64,000 bases of DNA, from positions 2,914,001-2,978,000 of the forward strand of contig NZ_CP049867.1 in the NCBI RefSeq assembly GCF_011299595.1, read 5' to 3'. This document shows, in pieces, positions 16,330 to 24,805 of the stretch. The first letter of the stretch is position 1. Each line of letters starts with the position of its first letter. Both the position numbers and the translations under genes were made by a program. The notes beneath the pieces were generated by a model that was not told the DNA's origin, searched no databases, and was given only the letters and a program-made list of their open reading frames with translations. The stretch comes from Nocardioides sp. HDW12B. GTDB lineage: Bacteria; Actinomycetota; Actinomycetes; Propionibacteriales; Nocardioidaceae.

Positions 16330-17228
16330 GCGACCACCTCCCGGTAGATCTGCGACAACGGGCGTACGACGCGTGCGAACTCGGCCACCGGGCCGTAGGC
16401 CTCCTGGAGACGACCGAGGGCGTGCTCGGGGGCGAGCCCGTCGAGCTCGACGAGGACCCGGGCGCCGTCGACCTCGACGAGGCGGAGCCCGTGGGGGGCG
16501 TCGGGGGCGCCACCGGCGAGGCGCGTGCCTGCTCCGTCGCCGGCGAGCACCACGCGGTAGCGCTCCGCCTGCTCGGCCCGGAGGCCGTCGACCGGTCCGG
16601 CGGCGACGAGGCGACCGCCGGAGAGGATCACCAGGTCGTCGCAGAGGCTCTCGACCAGCTCGAGCTGGTGGCTGGAGAACAGCACCGGCACCTCGCTGCC
16701 GACCTCGTCACGCAGCAGCGAGATCATCGCGTCGACCGCGATGGGGTCGAGGCCGCTGAACGGCTCGTCGAGCACGAGCGCCGCCGGCCGGTGCATCAGC
16801 GCGCAGGCGATCTGCACCCGCTGCTGGTTGCCCAGCGACAGCTTCTCCAGCACCTCGCCGGAGCGCTCGCCGAGCCCGAGGCGCTCCAGCAGCTCGTCGG
16901 CCCGGGCCCCGGCCTCGCCGGGGCCCTGGGCGTGGAGCCGCCCGAAGTAGACGAGCTGGTCGCGGACCTTCATCTTGGGGTAGAGGCCGCGCTCCTCCGG
17001 CATGTAGCCGATGGCGCGACGCTGCTCGACGGTGATGGGCTCACCTCCCCACCGCACCGCCCCGCTGGTCGCGGCCAGGACGCCGACGACCATGCGCATC
17101 GTCGTGGTCTTGCCGGCTCCGTTGGCCCCCACGAAGCCGGTCATCCGGCCGGGGTGCACGTCGAAGGAGATGTCGTCGACGACCGTGGTGTCGCCGTACT
17201 TCCTGGTCAGCTGGTGGACGCTCAACAC
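16326..17228 (-). CDS. ABC transporter ATP-binding protein (NatA-like)
   Basis: 300 residues. Walker A GANGAGKTT (about 35-43), signature LSLGNQQRVQIA (about 128-139) and Walker B ALVLDEPFSGLDP (about 150-162), with the H-loop SSHQ at about 187. The C-terminal 85 residues are the DUF4162-like extension common in drug/antibiotic ABC ATPases. It is translationally coupled to the permease at 15103-16329 and forms the energising subunit at the inner face of the membrane. Confidence 0.95.
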   Translation of the reverse strand: MLSVHQLTRKYGDTTVVDDISFDVHPGRMTGFVGANGAGKTTTMRMVVGVLAATSGAVRWGGEPITVEQRRAIGYMPEERGLYPKMKVRDQLVYFGRLHAQGPGEAGARADELLERLGLGERSGEVLEKLSLGNQQRVQIACALMHRPAALVLDEPFSGLDPIAVDAMISLLRDEVGSEVPVLFSSHQLELVESLCDDLVILSGGRLVAAGPVDGLRAEQAERYRVVLAGDGAGTRLAGGAPDAPHGLRLVEVDGARVLVELDGLAPEHALGRLQEAYGPVAEFARVVRPLSQIYREVVA

Positions 17229-17281
17229 CCCGCCACCCTAGGCAGACGCCGGATACGCCCCCCGTCCCCGCCTGCCGGCCA

Positions 17282-17315
17282 GCCTGCCTGCCTGCCTGCC
17301 CGCCTGCCTGCCTGC
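17282..17315. repeat. GCCT tetranucleotide microsatellite
   Basis: About eight tandem GCCT units with one GCCC variant, ending at the stop codon of the phosphatase gene and lying 54 bp upstream of the ABC ATPase start. Confidence 0.85.
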
Positions 17316-19457
17316 TCAGCGCAGGCGTCGGGCGGCGAGCGTGGCGACGTCGTCGTTGCGCGACGGGTCGGTGAGGTGCTCGCCGAACCGCTCGAGCGCG
17401 GCCGACAGGTCGTCCGCGGCCAGGCCCGGGAGGGCGTCGAGGACGCGCTGCTGACCGGTGCTGATGTCCTCGTCACGCCGCTCGATGAGGCCGTCGGTGA
17501 AGATCACCACCGTGTCGCCGGCGCAGAAGGTGACCGAGCGCTCGGTGCGCTCCTGCGGGACGGTGCCGAGCGGGGCGCCGTCCGCGATCGGCAGCTGCTC
17601 GGTGGTGCCGTCCGCGCGCAGCAGTGCCGGTGGCGGGTGCCCGGCGTTGGTGAAGGTGAGCGAGTCGGTCGTGGGGTCGACCAGCAGGTAGGCCAGCGTG
17701 ACGAGCTGGTCGGTCGGGAACAGCCCGAACATCGCGTCGAGGGCCCCGACGACGGCGGCCGGACGCGGGTCCGCAGCGGCGTAGGCCCGGACGGCGGCGC
17801 GCATCTGGGCCATGTTCGCGGCGGCCGCGACGCCGCGTCCCATCACGTCGCCGACGAAGAGGGCCACGCGCCCGTCGCGCAGCGGGATGGCGTCGTAGAA
17901 GTCTCCGCCGACCTCGGTGCGCCCGGACGGGCGGTACCACGACGCGACGTCCATTCCGTCGACCACGGGCATGCTGTCGGGCAGCACGGCCCGCTGGAGG
18001 TGGATGGCGGCGGCGAGCGTCTGGCTGTGCAGCTCGGCGTTGTCGATGGCGATGGCCGCGCGCTTGGCGAGGTCCTCGGCCAGCGCGAGGTCGGCCTCGG
18101 AGTAGAGCCGGCCCGACTCCGCCGCGATCCAGCTCATCACGCCCAGGACCCGTCCCCGGGCGATGAGCGGGACGGTGACGGCGCTGCGCAGCTGCAGGTC
18201 GCGGACCAGCTGCTTCTGCTCGTCCGGCAGGTCGAGCATCTCCAGGACCTCGTCGGTGACCTCGGGGACGAACTCGCTCTGCCCGGTGCGCATGACGTTC
18301 CACGCGCCGGTGGGGGCGTCCGGGTCGGGCGGGTACTTCTCGGCCAGCTCCTGCGCCAGCCGGACCTTGGCCGGGTCGATGTGGGCGACCGCGAGGCGGC
18401 GCAGCACGCCGTCGTCGACCAGGTCGATCGTCGACCAGTCGGCGAACTCCGGCACCACGAGCTGCGCGACCTTGGCCAGCGTGGCCTCGTAGTCGAGGCT
18501 GCTGGACAGCTCGATGGCCGCCTCGGCCAGGAAGGTCAGCTTGGCGCTCTGCCTGTCGGCGACCTCCTGGACCTCGATGCGCTCGATGGCCTGGGCGCAG
18601 CTGTCGGCGAAGATGTCGAAGAACTCCAGCTCCGCGGTGTCGAGGATCCGGATGCCCGGGAACACCAGGGCGATGGCACCGATGGTGGTCGTCGCCCCGT
18701 GCAGGGGAAGGCACACCACCGAGCGCTCGCCCCGGTCGTCCGCGGCATCGGGGTAGCGCGCCGCGAGCTCCCGCTCCCCCACGATCACGATGCGCTCACC
18801 GGTGCGGACCGCCTCGGCAGCGGGGTTCTCGTCGGTGACGGGGTAGGTCGCGTAGCGCTCCTGGTCCTTCGGGTTGCCCTCGGTGAGGCCGACGAGCCGG
18901 AGCTTCCCCGGGTCCTTGGGGTCCCGCAGGCTCAGCGCTGCCATCGTGGCGCCGACCGCGTCCGCGCTGTGGGTGATGACGATCTGGCGGACCGCGTCGA
19001 TCGTGTGGGCGGTGGCCAGCTCCGAGGTCACGCGGGCCAGCCGGGTCAGCCGCTCGCGCAGCCGACCGGCCTCCAGGGCGGTGTCCTCCTGGCCGCCGAT
19101 GTCCTCGAGGAGCACGGCCACGCCGTACACCTCCTCGCCGTCGCGCAGCGGGGAGCAGGTCAGCTCGACCCGGTGCGTCGCTCCGTCTGCCTGGCGCAGC
19201 TGCATGAGTCCGCGCCAGGCGTCGCCCACGAGCACGCGCTGGAGCACGGTCTCCATCTGGTGCTGCTCGCGCTCGCCGAACAGCGCAGGCACCAGCTGCC
19301 GACCGGCCAGGGCCACGTCGGAGCGTCCGTAGAGCCGCTGGGCGAGGTCGTTGGCCGCCACCACCCGGCCCTCGGCGTCGGTGAGCAGCGCGGCGGTGTC
19401 GAGGGCATCGAGCAGCCCCGACCGTGCCGGCCACCCGTCGACGAGAGTCACCCGCAC
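17316..19457 (-). CDS. PAS-GAF-GAF-SpoIIE serine phosphatase
   Basis: 713 residues, GTG start. A PAS domain (about 15-130, with VVAANDLAQRLYGRSD), two GAF domains (about 145-300 and 310-480) and a C-terminal PP2C/SpoIIE phosphatase (about 500-713). Metal-binding Asp residues appear in VGGDFYD, FVGDVMGRG and IFTDGLIE. Such RsbU/RsbP-like proteins dephosphorylate anti-sigma-factor antagonists and switch on stress sigma factors. No RsbV/RsbW genes lie beside it, so the partner is elsewhere. Soluble, probably sensing a small ligand or redox state. It is divergent from the DUF559 gene across a 348-bp gap. Confidence 0.93.
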   Translation of the reverse strand: MRVTLVDGWPARSGLLDALDTAALLTDAEGRVVAANDLAQRLYGRSDVALAGRQLVPALFGEREQHQMETVLQRVLVGDAWRGLMQLRQADGATHRVELTCSPLRDGEEVYGVAVLLEDIGGQEDTALEAGRLRERLTRLARVTSELATAHTIDAVRQIVITHSADAVGATMAALSLRDPKDPGKLRLVGLTEGNPKDQERYATYPVTDENPAAEAVRTGERIVIVGERELAARYPDAADDRGERSVVCLPLHGATTTIGAIALVFPGIRILDTAELEFFDIFADSCAQAIERIEVQEVADRQSAKLTFLAEAAIELSSSLDYEATLAKVAQLVVPEFADWSTIDLVDDGVLRRLAVAHIDPAKVRLAQELAEKYPPDPDAPTGAWNVMRTGQSEFVPEVTDEVLEMLDLPDEQKQLVRDLQLRSAVTVPLIARGRVLGVMSWIAAESGRLYSEADLALAEDLAKRAAIAIDNAELHSQTLAAAIHLQRAVLPDSMPVVDGMDVASWYRPSGRTEVGGDFYDAIPLRDGRVALFVGDVMGRGVAAAANMAQMRAAVRAYAAADPRPAAVVGALDAMFGLFPTDQLVTLAYLLVDPTTDSLTFTNAGHPPPALLRADGTTEQLPIADGAPLGTVPQERTERSVTFCAGDTVVIFTDGLIERRDEDISTGQQRVLDALPGLAADDLSAALERFGEHLTDPSRNDDVATLAARRLR

Positions 19458-19805
19458 ATCGTGGCAGCCCCAGCGGGGGTCGGCATGATCTACCCGGGCG
19501 GTTCGTCATGGTCCGTCCCGACGGGGCCCGACATAAGCCTTTGCACGGGCGATACCGGGACATCGACCGGATGGACCCGGACCGATCCGGTCCGGGCGCT
19601 TCGCGCTCGACGGCCTCCTCGGTCGGTCGTCCAGCGACGGTGGAGCGATCGCTTGCCGACACGACGCACGTCCGGACGGGCAGCTCGCCGTAATTCGGCG
19701 CCGCGGGGGCGGACGAAGGCCGAGCTGCCCGTTCGAACGAGCGCCCTCTCCACAGATCGGGCAGCGGGTCCCCACGGACCGCTCCGAATCGCCGACGATC
19801 GACCG
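19458..19805. other. Divergent intergenic region with hairpins and GCTGCCCG repeats
   Basis: No coding frame is convincing. It holds a near-perfect palindrome at 19576-19596 (arms CCCGGACCG / CGGTCCGGG, 3-nt loop) and an inverted pair of CGGGCAGCTCG (19677-19687) and CGAGCTGCCCG (19721-19731). The latter recur as a compact palindrome after the DUF559 gene. The promoters of both flanking genes must be here, but none can be fixed with confidence. Confidence 0.5.
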
Positions 19806-20702
19806 ATGCACCCGGTCCTCGCACAGCATCGATGCGGCGGGGTCGCGTCCACGCGCAGGCTGCTGCAGCTGACGACCCCGCGTCGTCTGCGCACGGCGTT
19901 GCGCCGGGGCGAGGTTGTGCGAGCGACCCGCGGCCACTGGACCCTCCCCCAGACGTCCGACGGCCTGCGTGCCGCTGCCTCCCTCGCCGGGGCTGCGTCG
20001 CACACGAGCGCCGCTCTGATCCATGGCTGGGAGGTCGCCCATCCCCCTGAGCGGCCCCACGTTGTCGTGCCGCGCAACCGCAACGTGGACGCGCACCGGC
20101 GGCGCGGGGTCGAGCTGCGGTGGCGACCCGTGTCGGCCGACGAGCTCGACCACCACCTCACCGTGATGGACCGAACGGTCATCGACTGCGCACGAGACCT
20201 GCCCTTCGCCGACGCGCTCGCGGTGGCCGACTCAGCGCTGCGCCACCGCGACGTCGACCACGATGAGCTCCTCACCCTGGCCGAGCTGGTGCCCACCACC
20301 GGTCGCAGGCAGGCCCGGCGCGTGGTCGAGCACGCCGACCCACGGGCCGCCAACCCGTTCGAGTCGGTGCTGCGCGCCATCGCCCTGGACGTGCCCGGCC
20401 TGGACGTCCAGCCGCAGCAGCTCATCCAGGAGCGAGGGTTCGTCGGCCGGCCGGACCTCGTCGACCGCGTCGCCCGCATCGTCGTCGAGGGTGACTCCTT
20501 CAGCCACCACGGCACGCGCAAGGCCTTCCGGCGCGACTGCGAGCGCTACAACGCGCTGACGCTCCGTGGGTGGAGGGTGCTGCGGTTCACGTGGGAGCAC
20601 GTGATGTTCAACCCCGACTACGTGCACGACGTCCTGCTGTGGACGGTGCAGCGACCGGACGAACGGGCAGCTCTCCCCCCGACGCTGCTCTGGACGCCGT
20701 GA
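19806..20702 (+). CDS. AbiEi-like HTH plus DUF559 endonuclease-fold protein
   Basis: 298 residues from ATG 19806. Residues 1-60 resemble the AbiEi antitoxin N-terminal winged helix (TTPRRLRTALRRGEVVRATRGHW). The C-terminus (about 215-290) is a DUF559/Vsr-like PD-(D/E)xK fold: GRPDLVD, VVEGDSFSHHG, FRRDCERYNALTLRGWRVLRFTWEHV. The family is very common in actinobacteria, often in many copies per genome, and its role is not settled; defence or DNA repair is possible. No toxin gene lies beside it, so it is not a full AbiE system. It is flanked on both sides by GCTGCCCGT-type inverted repeats. Confidence 0.85.
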   Translation: MHPVLAQHRCGGVASTRRLLQLTTPRRLRTALRRGEVVRATRGHWTLPQTSDGLRAAASLAGAASHTSAALIHGWEVAHPPERPHVVVPRNRNVDAHRRRGVELRWRPVSADELDHHLTVMDRTVIDCARDLPFADALAVADSALRHRDVDHDELLTLAELVPTTGRRQARRVVEHADPRAANPFESVLRAIALDVPGLDVQPQQLIQERGFVGRPDLVDRVARIVVEGDSFSHHGTRKAFRRDCERYNALTLRGWRVLRFTWEHVMFNPDYVHDVLLWTVQRPDERAALPPTLLWTP

Positions 20703-20719
20703 CCAGGCCGGAGGACGAC

Positions 20720-20748
20720 CGAGCTGCCCGTCCGAGCGGACGGGCAGC
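20720..20748. terminator. Two-way hairpin between convergent genes
   Basis: GCTGCCCGTCCG (20723-20734) and CGGACGGGCAGC (20737-20748) form a perfect 12-bp stem with a 2-nt gap, between the DUF559 gene stop and the YeeE gene stop. It has the same sequence core as the repeats at 19677-19731. Confidence 0.65.
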
Positions 20749-20755
20749 CCGGCGC

Positions 20756-22012
20756 TCAGCAGACCGAGTCGGAGGGCTTGGGGTTGCCGAGCCCGAAAAG
20801 CGGACGCAGCTTGAGCCCGATGAAGGTCCCGCTCAGCGCCAGCACGCCCCACAGCCAGCCGTGCAGGCTGAAGGAGGCGATGCCGCCGAAGTAGGCCCCG
20901 ATGTTGCAGCCGTAGGCGATCCGGGCGCCGTAGCCCATGAGCAGGCCGCCGACGACGGCGCCGAGGGCGAGCCGCGGCGGGATGCGCTTGTGCAGCGTCC
21001 AGGAGCCGGCGGCGGCCGAGGCGACCAGGGCGCCGAGGATGATGCCGAGGTCCATCACCGAGGTGACGTTGCCGAGCACGCCCTCCTGGTAGGCCGCGGC
21101 GTTGTCCTGCCAGTAGTCCCAGCCCTGCACGTCGACGCTGACGAGGTCGAGGACCTTCGAGCCCCACAGCGCGAACGCCGAGGTGATCCCCCAGGCCTTG
21201 CCGGACAGCCACAGCGTGAGGGCGTTGAGGCCGGCGAGCAGCAGCGCACCGACCCACAGCGGCCAGGAGCCGCGGACGGCTCGCGCGAGGCCACGGGCGG
21301 CCGGCGGGCGGTCGAGGGAGGGCACCCGACGGTTGCGCTGCACGGCGAAGGACAGCGCGACGACGGCGCCGATGAGCGCGAGCGTGATCAGCCAGGCGCC
21401 GAGGTAGCCGGCGCCGGTGTCGGCGAACGAGACCGGGTCGGCGTTGGGCAGGGTGTCGGTCCAGAACGACAGGGTGTAGGCGCCGAGCACGGAGCCGACG
21501 ATGAAGGCCACCAGCGTGATGACGATCGCGGTCTGGCCGCTGCCGACGGCGAAGAGCGTGCCGGAGGCGCAGGCACCGCCGAGCTGCATGCCGATGCCGA
21601 AGAGGAACGCCCCGATCAGCACGCCCGCGCCGATGGGCGCCAGCGAGGCGGCCGGCGCGACGCCGCCGTACGACGCCCCGCTGGCCAGGATCGGCGCGAA
21701 GAGGGTGGCCGCGGCGGCGAGCATGAGCATGTGTGCACGCAGGCCCGCGCCCTGGCGGACCGAGGCCAGCTGGCGCCACGCCGAGGTGAAGCCGAAGCGG
21801 GAGTGGAACAGCACGAACCCGAAGGCCAGCCCGACGGCGTAGAGCGTCGCGATCAGCCCACCGGCCTGGAGGAAGACGATGCTGCCCAGGGCCAGGGCGC
21901 CGAGCAGTCCGGCGACGACGACGCCGGCCTGGGGCGGGTTCGGCGTGGTGGCCGGCTCGGGCGCCTGGTCGGCCGACCCGGTGGTCTCGAGGGATACAGA
22001 GGTTTTGCTCAT
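20756..22012 (-). CDS. YeeE/YedE family (DUF395) transporter
   Basis: 418 residues from ATG 22012. About ten membrane segments arranged as two halves. Each half has the family's Cys motif: FGIGMQLGGACASGTLF in the first and GARIAYGCNIGAYFGG in the second. Members such as TsuA take up thiosulphate through a row of Cys residues; others move sulphur- or selenium-containing compounds. No TusA-like partner gene lies beside it. The C-terminus ends in DSVC, an additional Cys. The substrate is inferred from the family. Confidence 0.9.
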   Translation of the reverse strand: MSKTSVSLETTGSADQAPEPATTPNPPQAGVVVAGLLGALALGSIVFLQAGGLIATLYAVGLAFGFVLFHSRFGFTSAWRQLASVRQGAGLRAHMLMLAAAATLFAPILASGASYGGVAPAASLAPIGAGVLIGAFLFGIGMQLGGACASGTLFAVGSGQTAIVITLVAFIVGSVLGAYTLSFWTDTLPNADPVSFADTGAGYLGAWLITLALIGAVVALSFAVQRNRRVPSLDRPPAARGLARAVRGSWPLWVGALLLAGLNALTLWLSGKAWGITSAFALWGSKVLDLVSVDVQGWDYWQDNAAAYQEGVLGNVTSVMDLGIILGALVASAAAGSWTLHKRIPPRLALGAVVGGLLMGYGARIAYGCNIGAYFGGIASFSLHGWLWGVLALSGTFIGLKLRPLFGLGNPKPSDSVC

Positions 22013-22103
22013 AGGGGGCACAACACGGCCCCGGCAGCGCGGTGTTCCCCGGTGGGCGTGTCGTGGGGCACATCGGGCCGGGCCGCCTGTCGGTCCTCGG
22101 CGC

Positions 22104-22109
22104 TAGCGT
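22104..22109 (+). promoter_or_regulatory. -10 box TAGCGT of a probable leaderless transcript
   Basis: TAGCGT ends 6 bp before the ATG at 22116, the same arrangement (CTAGCGTCGC..ATG) as at 3063. No ribosome binding site precedes the ATG. Confidence 0.5.
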
Positions 22110-22115
22110 CGCCTC

Positions 22116-22709
22116 ATGATCGAGCTGGAGGAGCTGCTGGTCGCCGGCCCCGAGGAGCTGCGCGCGTGGCTGCTCGCGAACCACGCGACCTCTCCGGGGG
22201 TGCTGCTGGTCCTGGGCAAGGCCGGCGGCTCGGCCACCACGCTGCGCTGGGACACCGCCGTCGAGGAGCTGCTGTGCGTCGGGTGGATCGACGGGGTCGC
22301 CGGCAAGCGCGACGAGGAGAGCTACACCGTGCGCGTCACGCCCCGGCGCCCGCGCAGCAGCTGGTCGGCGCGCAACGTCGCGCTGGTGGAGCGGCTCGAG
22401 GCCGAGGGCCGGATGCAGCCGGCGGGCCGCGCGGTCGTCGAGCAGGCGAAGGCCGACGGCCGCTGGGAGCGGGCGTACGCCGGACCCGCCACGACCGAGC
22501 TGCCCGACGACCTGGCCGCCGCACTGGCGGCGGAGCCGGCGGCCCAGGCGTGGTGGCACGTGCTGACCAGCCAGAACCGGTTCGCCCTCGTCACCCGGGT
22601 CACCTCGGTGAAGCGCCCCGAGACCCGTGAGCGCAACATCGGGAAGGTCGTCAAGATGCTGGCGCGGGGCGAGACGCCGTACCCCCAACGGGCGCGGCCG
22701 CCCGGCTGA
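22116..22709 (+). CDS. YdeI/OmpD-associated family protein
   Basis: 197 residues. The N-terminal 90 residues fit the YdeI family: WLLANHATSPGVLLVLGKAG, TLRWDTAVEELLCVGWIDG and RVTPRRPRSSWSARNV. The C-terminal segment has TSQNRFALVTRVTSVKRPETRERNIGKVVKML, also conserved in the family. YdeI-like proteins have been tied to stress and bacteriocin protection, but the molecular role is not established. It stands alone between two minus-strand genes and is probably made from a leaderless mRNA. Confidence 0.88.
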   Translation: MIELEELLVAGPEELRAWLLANHATSPGVLLVLGKAGGSATTLRWDTAVEELLCVGWIDGVAGKRDEESYTVRVTPRRPRSSWSARNVALVERLEAEGRMQPAGRAVVEQAKADGRWERAYAGPATTELPDDLAAALAAEPAAQAWWHVLTSQNRFALVTRVTSVKRPETRERNIGKVVKMLARGETPYPQRARPPG

Positions 22710-22745
22710 CCCGGCGGCGGACGCGGGCCGGCGTGCCTGCGGTCG

Positions 22746-24122
22746 TCAGTCGGCCAGCTCGTACTCGGCGACGTAGAAGCCGAGCGTCTCGTCCGGCCCC
22801 GTCAGCCGTCGCTGCACCACGGTCCGCGACTCCCCGGGGGTGAGCAGCAGCGTGTCGTCTCCGGGGCCGTAGCTGCCCGAGGGTCCGGCGGCGGACTTCC
22901 CGAGCGGTTCACCGTCCACCGAGGTTGACCACCGCACGTCACGCCCGTCGTTGCCGGCGCCGACCTCGACGAAGGTCGTCTCGCGCACCGGCCCGACCCG
23001 GTGCTCGAGGACGTCCGCGCCCGGCTCGGAGGCGACCAGGTCGGCCAGGGCCCAGGTGTGGCCCTCCCGCTCGATCAGCCGGTCGACCTCGATCCCCGTG
23101 CCCGCGACCCGGGCCGGCGCGCCGTCGGCGTACGCCCCGAGGGCGACGAACGCGCCCGGGACCGACACCGGTCGACTCGGCCCGCGCTGGTCGGGGTGGA
23201 TGCTGGCGGTGAGCTCGACGGTGTCGCCGACCCGGAAGCGTCCCCCGTCCTCCTTCTTCGTCCCGGCGAGCTCGAAGCCGAACCACCCGCCGCCGCCCGC
23301 GTCGCGCGGTGCCGAACCGGCGCACGAGGTGCCGCTCCAGCCGCGCTCCCCGTCCACGCGCACGCGGATCATGTGGTCCTGGGCGTCGGCCGTGCACACG
23401 TCGGTCAGCCGCAGCATGCCCTCGGGGACCTCGACCTCGAAGGACACCGACGCCTGGCCCGGCCGGCCGATCGCGGCGCCCAGCAGCTCGGCGCCGTCGA
23501 CCTGGTCGCGGAAGACGATGCCCTGACCGCTCACGCCGGGCGGCACCTCGTCGCCGAGCGTGTAGACGGCGATCGCCATCTCGCCGTCCGTCTCGGCGGC
23601 CGGCACCAGCCGGTAGGACGCCGGCCCACCGGGCGGGACCAGCCGCCACGTCTCGAAGCCCCTCGCGCCGCCGGTCCAGCCGGCGGTGAGCTCGCCGGCC
23701 TGCCGGTCGACGAGGCTGCCGGTGACCGGCCCCTCGACCGCGCCTCCCGTACCGGCGTTGACGGTCCAGCTGACCAGCCGGGGCTCGTCGGTCGCCGGCA
23801 GGCGCAGGTCCAGCGGCCGGTCGGCCGGGCCCTCGACGCCGCCGGAGAAGTCGTAGGTGAAGCCGTTCGAGACCAGGCTCTCCGGAGCCGTCCGGCCGGC
23901 GAGGTCGCGCTCGGAGGCGGGCTCCGGCGGAGCCACCTCCAGCGCGCGGAGGGCGGGTACGGCGAGCACCGCGCCGGCGACGCAGGCCGCCGCGACGACG
24001 GCCCGACGACGGCGTACGGCGCGGACGCGCCCGCGGACGGCACCGGCGCGGCCGTGCAGGCCGTCGTCGTGGGCCAGGTCGGCGTGCTCGGCCAGGGTGG
24101 TCCTCAGGTCGTCGATCCTCAT
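22746..24122 (-). CDS. Membrane-anchored partner of the SigE-type sigma factor
   Basis: 458 residues from ATG 24122, which overlaps the sigma factor stop by 4 nt (ATGA). Residues 1-40 are a short basic cytosolic part (MRIDDLRTTLAEHADLAHDD), followed by one membrane helix (VVAAACVAGAVLAVPAL) and an extracytoplasmic domain of about 390 residues rich in beta strands with two Cys. In actinobacteria, genes in this position after SigE-family sigma factors often act as anti-sigma or sensory partners. No zinc-binding HxxxCxxC motif is present. It might sense an envelope signal; this is inferred from gene order. Confidence 0.75.
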   Translation of the reverse strand: MRIDDLRTTLAEHADLAHDDGLHGRAGAVRGRVRAVRRRRAVVAAACVAGAVLAVPALRALEVAPPEPASERDLAGRTAPESLVSNGFTYDFSGGVEGPADRPLDLRLPATDEPRLVSWTVNAGTGGAVEGPVTGSLVDRQAGELTAGWTGGARGFETWRLVPPGGPASYRLVPAAETDGEMAIAVYTLGDEVPPGVSGQGIVFRDQVDGAELLGAAIGRPGQASVSFEVEVPEGMLRLTDVCTADAQDHMIRVRVDGERGWSGTSCAGSAPRDAGGGGWFGFELAGTKKEDGGRFRVGDTVELTASIHPDQRGPSRPVSVPGAFVALGAYADGAPARVAGTGIEVDRLIEREGHTWALADLVASEPGADVLEHRVGPVRETTFVEVGAGNDGRDVRWSTSVDGEPLGKSAAGPSGSYGPGDDTLLLTPGESRTVVQRRLTGPDETLGFYVAEYELAD

Positions 24123-24688
24123 CGTGCCTCCCCCTCTCCGGGGCCGGCGACGAGCGCCGGGTCGATCCTCAGCTTGGCCAGGGCCTTGCTGGTCTGGCTC
24201 TTGACGGTGCCGACGCTGCAGTCGAGGACCCGGGCGGTGTCGGCCTCGGACAGGTCCTCGAAGAAGCGCAGCACCACGACGGCCCGCTGCTTGCGCGGCA
24301 GACGCCCCAGGGCGTCCCACAGGTCGTGACGGTGGTCGCTGGCGCCGGCGAAGTCGCCGGCCCCGGCGTCGGGGAGCTCCTCGGTGGGGCGCTCACCGTT
24401 CCACTTGCGCCGCCAGGCGCTGGCGAAGGTGTTCACCAGGACGCGGCGGACGTAGGGCTCGGGCTCGCCGTCGATGCGGCCCCAGGCGAACCACGCCTTG
24501 GTCAGCGCGGTCTGCAGCAGGTCCTCGGCCAGGGCGTGGTCGCGGGTGAGCAGGTAGGCGAGCCGCAGCAGGCGGCTGGAGCGGGCCTCGACGAAGTCGT
24601 CGAAGCCCACCCGTCCGGGGTCGCCGGTCCGCTCCCCGCGCCCGGCCCGGGGCCTGGCCTCGTCGCGTCCGGTGGTCGTCGTGTTCAC
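24119..24688 (-). CDS. SigE-family (ECF-type) RNA polymerase sigma factor
   Basis: 189 residues from GTG 24688. Region 2 is clear (FDDFVEARSSRLLRLAYLLTRDHALAEDLLQTALTKAW...RRVLVNTF), and region 4 follows (LPRKQRAVVVLRFFEDLSEADTARVLDCSVGTVKSQTSKAL). This matches the SigE family of ECF group 41-like factors in actinobacteria. In-frame earlier starts exist at 24709 and 24754, but these lie in the probable promoter. It forms an operon with the membrane protein at 22746 and is divergent from nrdAB. Confidence 0.92.
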   Translation of the reverse strand: MNTTTTGRDEARPRAGRGERTGDPGRVGFDDFVEARSSRLLRLAYLLTRDHALAEDLLQTALTKAWFAWGRIDGEPEPYVRRVLVNTFASAWRRKWNGERPTEELPDAGAGDFAGASDHRHDLWDALGRLPRKQRAVVVLRFFEDLSEADTARVLDCSVGTVKSQTSKALAKLRIDPALVAGPGEGEAR

Positions 24689-24693
24689 ACCCT

Positions 24694-24722
24694 CTGTACC
24701 GCCCGGCATGGGTGAATGGTTG
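24694..24722 (-). promoter_or_regulatory. Possible autoregulated promoter of the sigma factor gene
   Basis: On the minus strand GGCAACCA is followed, after a spacer of about 15-17 bp, by GGTACAG just before GTG 24688. AACC-type -35 elements are usual for ECF promoters of this class. Weak evidence. Confidence 0.3.
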
Positions 24723-24758
24723 CCCAGAGCGTCTGGGATTTTCCCTTTCGACACGCCG

Positions 24759-24805
24759 CCCCAAGATGTGGTCCCACTTTTCGCCGCGGCCCCTACATAT
24801 GGTGG
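24759..24805 (+). promoter_or_regulatory. Two NrdR boxes, 31 bp apart
   Basis: Box 1 at 24759-24774 (CCCCAAGATGTGGTCC) and box 2 at 24790-24805 (CCCCTACATATGGTGG) each match the NrdR consensus acaCwAtATaTwGtgt at most conserved positions. Their centres are exactly 31 bp apart, three helix turns, as in known NrdR operators. Box 2 overlaps a TACATA -10 hexamer, so NrdR bound with dATP/ATP would block the nrdAB promoter. Confidence 0.65.

Noticed and set aside
16275-20702. Very long plus-strand frame of 1475 codons
   Set aside because: Most of it runs antisense to the ABC ATPase and the SpoIIE phosphatase, which have clear family motifs; only the end from ATG 19806 is a real gene.
19806-20702. 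Complete AbiE toxin-antitoxin system
   Set aside because: Only the AbiEi-like HTH is present and the C-terminus is a DUF559 nuclease fold; no AbiEii toxin gene adjoins.
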